64,000 nucleotides of DNA from the NCBI RefSeq assembly GCF_000765475.1, contig NZ_JRHO01000013.1, forward strand, positions 124,001 through 188,000, in the 5' to 3' direction. The notes under the pieces were generated by a model. That model made no database searches. It was not told where the DNA came from and saw nothing but the letters and a program-made list of their open reading frames with translations. The DNA is from Methanococcoides methylutens (GTDB lineage Archaea; Halobacteriota; Methanosarcinia; Methanosarcinales; Methanosarcinaceae). Shown one piece after another: positions 58,012-64,000 of the stretch; within the stretch, counting starts at the first letter, position 1, and every line of letters begins with the position of its first letter. The translations under genes and the position numbers were made by a program.

Positions 58012-60795
58012 TCATTTGATCCTGCTTCTTTTCATCAGCAGTGAATTCGTCACAACAGATACCGAGCTCATTGCCATGAAAGCTGCTGCCATTGCAGGAG
58101 TGACAAGTACCTGATGGAATACCGGATAGAGGACACCTGCAGCGATCGGGATACCAAGACTGTTGTACCCAAAGGCCCAGAACAGGTTCTGCTTTATCTT
58201 TCTCATGGTCAGACGGCTCAAGCGCAGGGAAGCTACCACGTCAAGCAGGTCGTTCCTGATGAGTACGATCTGTGCTGATTCAATTGCCACATCTGTACCG
58301 GCTCCCATTGCTATCCCAACTTCTGCCTGAGTAAGTGCCGGTGCATCATTTATACCGTCACCGACCATTGCAACTATCCTGCCTTCATCCTGTAGTTTCC
58401 TGACCTCAGCTGCTTTGTCTTCAGGTAACACCTCAGAAAGAACGCGATCAATACCCGCTTTAGATGCAATAGCTGATGCGGTCCTGCTGTTATCTCCTGT
58501 GATCATTACAACCTCAAGTCCCATCTCTTTGAGCCTGGAAACAGCCTCTATGGAATTGGCTTTGAGTGTATCTGCTACTGCTACGATACCAGTTGCATTG
58601 CCATCAACTGAGACCAGCATAGCTGTCTTACCCTGATGTTCAAGTTCTTCAAGCCTACCGGTAAGGGAAGATACGTCAACATTGCTGTCAGTCATGAGCT
58701 TTCGGGTACCCAACAGCACCTCTTGCTCATTGATCAGTGCTTTTACCCCATGTCCCGGGATGGAATCAAAGGATGACACATCCATAATGGGGACGTTAGT
58801 TTCCACAGCAGCGTTTACAATAGCTTCACCCAGAGGATGTTCTGATCCCTTTTCTGCAGTAGCTGCAAGGGAAAGTACTTCATCTTCAGTGTGTCCGCTA
58901 AAAGCGACAATATCAGTTAGTACAGGTTTTCCTTCTGTGAGCGTACCAGTCTTGTCAAATATGATCGTATTGATCTTCCGGCTGACCTCAAGTGCTTCAC
59001 CACCCTTGATAAGTATACCATTTTCTGCTCCTTTGCCGGTACCTACCATTATGGCTACCGGAGTTGCAAGTCCTACAGCACATGGACAGGATATCACAAG
59101 AACTGTTATTCCGATCAGAAGGGAGAACAGGAACGGACTTGTGATAACAGAGTACTGTGCAACATCAAACATGTTGTATCCGATGAAGAGCCAGAACATG
59201 AATGAAAGCAAAGCAATTATTATGACTGCGACAATGAAGCGACCAGCAACAAAGTCAGCTATTCTCTGGATCGGTGCCTTGGATGTTTGTGCATCTTCTA
59301 CCAGCTTGATTATCTGTGAAAGTGCAGTATCAGCACCTACTTTGGTAGCTTTGAACCTGAAAGAACCAGTACCGTTTACAGTAGCACCGATGACCTGGTC
59401 ATCAATATTCTTCTCAACCGGAATGCTCTCACCGGTGATCATTGATTCGTCAATGGAAGATGAACCTTCAGTAACGATACCATCCACTGGTAGCTTCTCT
59501 CCTGGTCTGACAACAACAATATCTCCTGTGACCACATCTTCCACAGCTACTTCGGTCTCCTCTTCATTTCTGATGACCCGGGCTGCTCTTGCCTGCAATC
59601 CGATGAGCTTCCTGATGGCTTCGGATGTCCTGCCTCTTGCTTTTGCTTCAAGGTAACGTCCAAAGGTTATGAATGTGATCAGCATTGCAGCTGAATCGAA
59701 GAAAGTATGCTGGTATCCCGGTCCAAGGTCGATGAACCCGGTCACAACACTGATAGTATAAGCAGCACCGGTACCCGTTGCAATAAGAAGGTTCATATCA
59801 GCAGAACCGTGACGAAGCCCTTTGTAGGCACCAACGAAGTACTGTCTGCCTGGGAAAGCCATTACTATTGTAGTAAGAACAAAAAGTACAAATCGATCAG
59901 CAAGGATAGGGGGTACAAAATAAAGATACTGTGGGAACCCGCCACTCATTCCACCAAGCATTATTGGAATTGTCAACAGGAAAGCAATAAGCAGGTTGTT
60001 CCTCTGGTGTGTGATCTCAAGGTCCCTTGCAGCCTGTTCACGATCAGCAGGCCTACCCTCCTCCTTAACGGATGCAGTATAGCCAATATCATCTATTGCC
60101 TTAAGCATATCAGCTACGGAAACCTTTGAGGAATCATACTCAGCATGCGCACTGGACATTGGGAAATTCACACTGGCTTTGCTTACGCCATCAAGTTTCC
60201 TGAGAGCACGCTCTATATTTGATGCACAAGCGGCACATGTCATGCCTCCTACATCAAAGTTAACCTCATCTTTCAGTATGCCATAGCCTGTATCTACGAT
60301 CGTTTCTTCAAGTCTGTTAGTGTTTATCAGCTTCGGATCATAGGTTACGGATGCCTTTTCAAGCGGAAGATTGACAGTTGCCGAAAGGACGCCGGGCTGT
60401 TTCTTCAACGCATCCTCTATGCGCAATGCACAGGCGGCACATGTCATACCTGTAACTTTCAATGTGGAATCAGTGGGTACTTCAGCGGTCTCTTCTGCCA
60501 TCTCTTCTGTTGTGGTTTCAGTTGTAGCCTTAGTTGAAGCTTCAATTAAACTTTCTGCGAGTGTTTCTGCTGAATCTTCTGAACCGCTACCTTCGCCTGT
60601 CTCATAACCGGCATCTTCAACTGCCTTCCTGATCTCATCAAGGGTCACTTTTTCAGGATCAAAACTAACAGTAGCATTGTTCTCCTCAAGGCTTACCTCC
60701 ACATCTTCCACACCTTCAAGAGAAGAAATTGCTTTTGTAACTCTGTCATGGCAATGCATACAGGTCATTCCATGAACATCAATTGTGACTTTCAT
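58012..60795 (-). CDS. copA: Copper-exporting P1B-type ATPase with three metal-binding domains
   Basis: A 927-residue P1B-1 ATPase. Three heavy-metal-associated domains are at residues 1-66 (GMTCMHC), 111-175 (GMTCAAC) and 178-244 (GMTCAAC); a Ser/Thr/Glu-rich linker of about 40 residues separates the first two. The membrane CPC is at 570-572, the phosphorylation site DKTGT at 614-618, and [10 protein letters not shown] near the C-terminus. It exports Cu(I). The first domain has CMHC instead of CAAC, which may change affinity. The gene follows the small chaperone CopZ, with a perfect inverted repeat between them. Confidence 0.97.
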   Translation of the reverse strand: MKVTIDVHGMTCMHCHDRVTKAISSLEGVEDVEVSLEENNATVSFDPEKVTLDEIRKAVEDAGYETGEGSGSEDSAETLAESLIEASTKATTETTTEEMAEETAEVPTDSTLKVTGMTCAACALRIEDALKKQPGVLSATVNLPLEKASVTYDPKLINTNRLEETIVDTGYGILKDEVNFDVGGMTCAACASNIERALRKLDGVSKASVNFPMSSAHAEYDSSKVSVADMLKAIDDIGYTASVKEEGRPADREQAARDLEITHQRNNLLIAFLLTIPIMLGGMSGGFPQYLYFVPPILADRFVLFVLTTIVMAFPGRQYFVGAYKGLRHGSADMNLLIATGTGAAYTISVVTGFIDLGPGYQHTFFDSAAMLITFITFGRYLEAKARGRTSEAIRKLIGLQARAARVIRNEEETEVAVEDVVTGDIVVVRPGEKLPVDGIVTEGSSSIDESMITGESIPVEKNIDDQVIGATVNGTGSFRFKATKVGADTALSQIIKLVEDAQTSKAPIQRIADFVAGRFIVAVIIIALLSFMFWLFIGYNMFDVAQYSVITSPFLFSLLIGITVLVISCPCAVGLATPVAIMVGTGKGAENGILIKGGEALEVSRKINTIIFDKTGTLTEGKPVLTDIVAFSGHTEDEVLSLAATAEKGSEHPLGEAIVNAAVETNVPIMDVSSFDSIPGHGVKALINEQEVLLGTRKLMTDSNVDVSSLTGRLEELEHQGKTAMLVSVDGNATGIVAVADTLKANSIEAVSRLKEMGLEVVMITGDNSRTASAIASKAGIDRVLSEVLPEDKAAEVRKLQDEGRIVAMVGDGINDAPALTQAEVGIAMGAGTDVAIESAQIVLIRNDLLDVVASLRLSRLTMRKIKQNLFWAFGYNSLGIPIAAGVLYPVFHQVLVTPAMAAAFMAMSSVSVVTNSLLMKRSRIK

Positions 60796-60850
60796 ATTAT
60801 CACACCAAAAGAATAAATGAAATTTGTTCGTCTGACGGTTGGTCGATCGT

Positions 60851-60878
60851 ACATTTAGTGCTACCAGGCACTAAATGT
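60851..60878. promoter_or_regulatory. Perfect inverted repeat between copZ and copA
   Basis: Eleven-nt arms ACATTTAGTGC (60851-60861) and GCACTAAATGT (60868-60878) around a 6-nt centre, 56 nt before the copA start. It is a likely operator for a copper-responsive regulator, or an mRNA hairpin tuning copA relative to copZ. Confidence 0.6.
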
Positions 60879-60943
60879 CCGACTTAATATTGATCAAATG
60901 TCGATCAAATCATTATTATTTATAATAAATTAAAGCTGTAAGG

Positions 60944-61147
60944 TCAGGCCTTATAGCCGGCATCATTGACTGCTTTTTTGATAGCATCAATATCTGTTGC
61001 CTGTGGATCGTAGGAAACACTGGCTTCTCCTTTTTCAAGATCGACATCAACAGAAGAAACGCCATTTAACCCGGATATTGCTTTAGTTACAGCCATCTTA
61101 CAGTGTCCGCAGGACATGCCTTCTACTTTAATAGTGGTTTCAGTCAT
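60944..61147 (-). CDS. copZ: CopZ-like copper chaperone
   Basis: A 67-residue single HMA domain with the metal site GMSCGHCKMAV and the family end AIKKAVNDAGYKA. It should carry Cu(I) to CopA in the cytoplasm. A ribosome-binding site GGGAG precedes the ATG. It is on the same strand upstream of copA and probably transcribed with it under shared control. Confidence 0.93.
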   Translation of the reverse strand: MTETTIKVEGMSCGHCKMAVTKAISGLNGVSSVDVDLEKGEASVSYDPQATDIDAIKKAVNDAGYKA

Positions 61148-61469
61148 TTTTATACTCCCATAAAGAAATGGACTATTCTTTAATTAATACTTTTTCCATT
61201 ATCTGTTATTGTTCCAGCAACGGTTTATTTCGGATGTGGTATAAGTGTACAAAACTCATTGATATAAACTTTAGTATATTATCACTTGCAGAGAATTTTC
61301 CTGCCAGCGCAAACTACTTAAACTGTCAGGCGGTAGGTTAACGCCGTTAACATACATAAATACTACCCATATTTATAAAAACGAAAACGCATATTTAGAT
61401 ATAAATATCGTTATAGAAATCTAAGTTGTTTGACATGTTATATAATAGAAATTATGATGTGGTGGGAAT
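61148..61469. promoter_or_regulatory. Divergent copZ/nadA intergenic region, 322 nt
   Basis: Contains GTTAAC-GCC-GTTAAC (61337-61351), an inverted repeat placed 20 nt upstream of a TATA box (ATTTATAAAA, 61371-61380) on the nadA side. It could be an operator for NAD-related control. Nothing else is recognised. Confidence 0.45.
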
Positions 61470-62390
61470 ATGCAGGACATGAATGATATAATTGACAGGA
61501 TCAATTCCCTGAAAGCAGAACACAATGCAGTTATCCTCGCCCACAATTACCAGCGCCCTGAAGTGCAGGATATTGCAGACTTCACAGGTGATTCACTTGG
61601 TCTTAGCCAGCAGGCCGTCGCTACCGATGCCGATGTGATAGTATTCTGTGGCGTAGACTTCATGGCTGAAAGCGCTGCAACACTTAGCCCGGAAAAGACT
61701 GTACTTCTTCCTGAAAAGGACGCCGGCTGCCCGATGGCCGAGATGGTCGATGTGATCTCCCTGGACGATGTAAAGCAGGAGCACCCCGATGCAGCGGTGG
61801 TCTGTTATGTGAACTCCTCTGCCGAGATCAAGGCCCAGAGCGATATCTGCTGTACATCCGCAAATGCAATTGATGTAGTGAACTCCCTTGAAGAGGATGA
61901 GATAATCTTTGTCCCTGACAAGAACCTCGGGACTTACGTTTCACATTTCACCGACAAGAAGATCATTACATGGGAAGGATTCTGCCCAACCCATCACCAG
62001 ATGCGTGCAGATGATGTCATCAAGGCAAAGGAAGCACATCCTGATGCCCTGTTCCTCGCACACCCGGAATGCAGGACAGAGGTCCTTGAGCTTGCAGATG
62101 AGGTCTTAAGCACTACCGGTATACTCAACTATGCTAAAAGCTCTGATGCTAAAGAGTTCATCATCGGTACTGAGAATGGCCTGCTTCACAGGTTAAGTAA
62201 AGAGAACCCTGATAAGAAGTTCTATTACCTGTCCGAGTTTACGATCTGTCCTAACATGAAGATCACTACCCTTGAATCAGTGCTTAATGCACTTGAGAAC
62301 ATGGAATATGTGATCACCGTGCCTGAAGAGACAAGGCTCAAAGCAAAAGAAGCACTTGACAGGATGCTTGCGGTAAAACGCACGATGTAA
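61470..62390 (+). CDS. nadA: Quinolinate synthase
   Basis: A 306-residue NadA that makes quinolinate from iminoaspartate and dihydroxyacetone phosphate in NAD biosynthesis. The three [4Fe-4S]-ligand cysteines are in [24 protein letters not shown] and [32 protein letters not shown] is the substrate region. GGTGGGA gives a good ribosome-binding site for ATG 61470. No nadB/nadX or nadC follows. The cluster makes it oxygen-sensitive, in keeping with an anaerobe. Confidence 0.96.
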   Translation: MQDMNDIIDRINSLKAEHNAVILAHNYQRPEVQDIADFTGDSLGLSQQAVATDADVIVFCGVDFMAESAATLSPEKTVLLPEKDAGCPMAEMVDVISLDDVKQEHPDAAVVCYVNSSAEIKAQSDICCTSANAIDVVNSLEEDEIIFVPDKNLGTYVSHFTDKKIITWEGFCPTHHQMRADDVIKAKEAHPDALFLAHPECRTEVLELADEVLSTTGILNYAKSSDAKEFIIGTENGLLHRLSKENPDKKFYYLSEFTICPNMKITTLESVLNALENMEYVITVPEETRLKAKEALDRMLAVKRTM

Positions 62391-62432
62391 TTTTATATGA
62401 GAGCATAGCTTGAAAATAAAAACACATTTTAT

Positions 62433-63311
62433 TTAATCATATTTCAGGCTTCTCATCATGTTTTCCCATATTTCTTTTAGTTTTTCTGAGAACTCATTTG
62501 ACAGTTCATTATCTAAATATTCGATCACCGTTATTTCCTGAATCATTGCTTTGGTCGGAATTTTGCTAAAAGGAAGCTTTCCTACAACATTGATCCCATT
62601 TTCCCTGCAATAATCTTCAATAATGCGGGTGTTCTCTTCATTTATATCATACTGGTTTATGCAGACCACAGCTGGAACATTAAAGTGGCTGGCTACACCC
62701 AGAACCCGTTCAAGATCATGGATCCCTGATACACTGGGTTCAGTTATGACCGCAACCATATCAACACCGGTAATAGAAGCGATCACAGAGCACCCTGTGC
62801 CGGGTGGTCCATCAATGATGATCATGTCTTTGTCATATCTATCAGCAAGTTTTCTGGCATTCTCCCTGACAAACGCTACCAATTTACCACTTGCTTCTTC
62901 TCCGACACTGAGCTTTGCATGTGCCATCGGTCCGAATCTGGTTTCAGAAAGATATGCATCTCCTGCTTTTCTTTCTACCATTGTTATAGCTCCTTCAGGA
63001 CAGACATGAGCACATACACCACAGCCTTCACATTCAAGGCTATCGATCCTGATATCATCAGTAATTGCATCGAACCTGCAATTCTCTCTACACAAGCCGC
63101 ATTGGATGCACAGGGAGCTATCAATAGATGCTTCTTTCAGTCCATAGAAGTCTATTGTCTCAGTTATCTTCGGGGCCAATATCAGGTGCATATCGGCTGC
63201 ATCCACATCACAGTCAGCTATCACTGCGTTATCTGCAAGTGAGGCAAAAGCTGCTGCTATAGTGGTCTTTCCGGTACCACCTTTGCCACTTATGACAGTA
63301 AGCTGCTTCAT
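62433..63311 (-). CDS. MinD-superfamily ATPase with inserted ferredoxin domain
   Basis: A 292-residue P-loop ATPase of the Mrp/NBP35-MinD group. Deviant Walker A KGGTGKTTIA is at the N-terminus, and a 2x[4Fe-4S] ferredoxin insert occupies about residues 68-110 (CIQCGLCRENC, CEGCGVCAHVCP); Walker A' is in DMIIIDGPPGTGCSV. Such proteins occur in pairs in anaerobes and are thought to help build or deliver iron-sulfur or related cofactors. Its start overlaps the stop of the CGGC-like gene, and a second such ATPase lies just upstream in the operon. Confidence 0.9.
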   Translation of the reverse strand: MKQLTVISGKGGTGKTTIAAAFASLADNAVIADCDVDAADMHLILAPKITETIDFYGLKEASIDSSLCIQCGLCRENCRFDAITDDIRIDSLECEGCGVCAHVCPEGAITMVERKAGDAYLSETRFGPMAHAKLSVGEEASGKLVAFVRENARKLADRYDKDMIIIDGPPGTGCSVIASITGVDMVAVITEPSVSGIHDLERVLGVASHFNVPAVVCINQYDINEENTRIIEDYCRENGINVVGKLPFSKIPTKAMIQEITVIEYLDNELSNEFSEKLKEIWENMMRSLKYD

Positions 63312-63490
63312 GTAATTTCTCCGATCTTAAAATATCCCGGACATCCTCTGCATGTGATCATGCCAATGATATCAATATCCTCATCCTTGAACTCTTCAGT
63401 ACCTGTCCCGCTCTTTATCACCTTAAAACAGGAGATTTCAGGACAGTACCTGGAGGCAATTTCACACCTTGCCAATCCTATCTTTACCAA
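63308..63490 (-). CDS. Short CGGC-like cysteine protein
   Basis: A 60-residue ORF with TTG start (63490) and a GAGGAG upstream. The sequence IGLARCEIASRYCPEISCFK then IGMITCRGCPGYF matches the first half of CGGC-domain proteins, including four or five cysteines, but the C-terminal half is missing and CGGC reads CRGC. It is translationally coupled at both ends (19 nt from one ATPase, 4-nt overlap with the other). It could be a genuine mini-metal-binding partner of the ATPases or a truncated gene. Confidence 0.65.
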   Translation of the reverse strand: MVKIGLARCEIASRYCPEISCFKVIKSGTGTEEFKDEDIDIIGMITCRGCPGYFKIGEIT

Positions 63491-63509
63491 TTACTATCAA
63501 CTCCTCTGA

Positions 63510-64000
63510 TCATTGTTCAGGAAGTTCCCTCATTTCAGACAGTGAGGTAACATCTCTGAAAAGCCTGAGAAATCTGTCCTTCCACTCCGGCATCTCATTT
63601 ACAAAGGGAATTCCCTGTGAGTACAACTTTGCTATCTCCATATCATAAGGGATCTTCATCAAGACCGGGATCCCCTCTTCAATACAGTATTCTTCTACGC
63701 TGGTGTCACCGATATCGCATCGATTTATCACCACACCGAACGGTATTCCCAGTATCCTCATCACATCAAGAGCAAGTTTCAGGTCATGGAACCCAAAAGG
63801 TGTAGATTCGGTTACAAGGATACAGTAATCGATATTCTTCACTGAAGCAATGACCGGGCAGGCAGTACCCGGAGGTGCATCGATGATAGCAGTCGTATTC
63901 TTATCGATATGCTCCTGAAGGGCCTTGATCACAAGTGATGTCATGGGTTCCCCTATCTTCAACATTCCCTGATAGAACACGAGTTCTTCGTTTACTGAAC
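63510..64000 (-). CDS. Second MinD-superfamily ATPase, N-terminus outside window
   Basis: The last 163 or so residues of a paralogue of the gene at 62433. The frame is open to the window edge (SVNEELVFYQGMLKIGEPMT) and includes the Walker A'-type TTAIIDAPPGTACPVIASV and the LVTESTPFGFHDLKLAL segment. The P-loop and any ferredoxin insert lie beyond 64000. It forms the usual pair of MinD-type ATPases with its downstream relative. Confidence 0.88.
   Translation of the reverse strand, partial: SVNEELVFYQGMLKIGEPMTSLVIKALQEHIDKNTTAIIDAPPGTACPVIASVKNIDYCILVTESTPFGFHDLKLALDVMRILGIPFGVVINRCDIGDTSVEEYCIEEGIPVLMKIPYDMEIAKLYSQGIPFVNEMPEWKDRFLRLFRDVTSLSEMRELPEQ

Overview
The window looks like chromosomal DNA of a low-GC methanogenic archaeon of the Methanosarcinaceae, most like a Methanococcoides/Methanolobus-type methylotroph. 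The signs are archaeal TATA boxes 20-40 nt ahead of many starts, an archaeal-type AspRS, a coenzyme-F390-synthetase-like PaaK protein, MacsMA-type acyl-CoA synthetases beside a 2-oxoacid:ferredoxin oxidoreductase, PGF-pre-PGF surface protein remains, and sparing use of UAG. Of about 45 gene ends read here, only one (24546-24548) is TAG, while two otherwise intact, conserved genes carry a TAG in mid-gene (an acyl-CoA synthetase at 4579 and hsdR at 10724). That pattern fits an organism that decodes UAG as pyrrolysine; the decoding itself cannot be seen in this window.

Layout. 1-9050: a partial PAS/histidine kinase, an orphan amino-acid/urea-type binding lipoprotein, an HTH-acyl-CoA synthetase fusion with an internal UAG, a frameshifted GNAT gene, a membrane protein, an MsrA homologue that has lost its catalytic cysteine, and a pseudopilin-like/NlpC-P60-like protein. 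9180-17020: a defence island with a possible decayed cas1 tail, type I restriction-modification genes hsdR (UAG-interrupted), hsdM and hsdS, and a convergent GHKL ATPase-nuclease gene. 17230-21760: MarR regulator plus MATE exporter behind a palindromic operator, then two MgtE-like half-transporters with a PhoU/TrkA-C partner. 21977-23573: a tandem duplication of a small anchored protein together with a strikingly conserved, structured 5' leader and 19-codon leader ORF; a decayed rpiA tail lies between the copies.

23799-27859: a four-gene cluster (LicC-like nucleotidyltransferase, HisC/CobD-like aminotransferase-fold enzyme, CDP-alcohol phosphatidyltransferase, ATP-grasp ligase) that looks like a CDP-activated polar head-group pathway. 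27970-30042: aspS-rpiA. 30200-32120: phage terminase remnants and an unrecognised beta-rich protein. 32158-39773: ASCH protein, gyrB-gyrA, pdxS-pdxT, FMN-binding protein. 39875-44160: a degraded mobile zone with a Cdd1-like HhH protein, a tag glycosylase gene cut by an IS605-type tnpB element, tRNA-Asp, decayed surface protein genes and an ISL3 transposase fragment.

44165-50997: GAF/PAS histidine kinase, F390-synthetase-like ligase, UbiB/ABC1 kinase, ammonium transporter and a 58-residue membrane protein. 51045-56232: regulator, acyl-CoA synthetase and oxidoreductase genes that together could activate carboxylic acids and reductively carboxylate them to 2-oxo acids for amino-acid synthesis. 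56417-61147: secreted NEW3-like protein, CopA copper ATPase and CopZ chaperone. 61470-64000: nadA and a pair of MinD/ferredoxin-type ATPases with a half-length CGGC-like gene.
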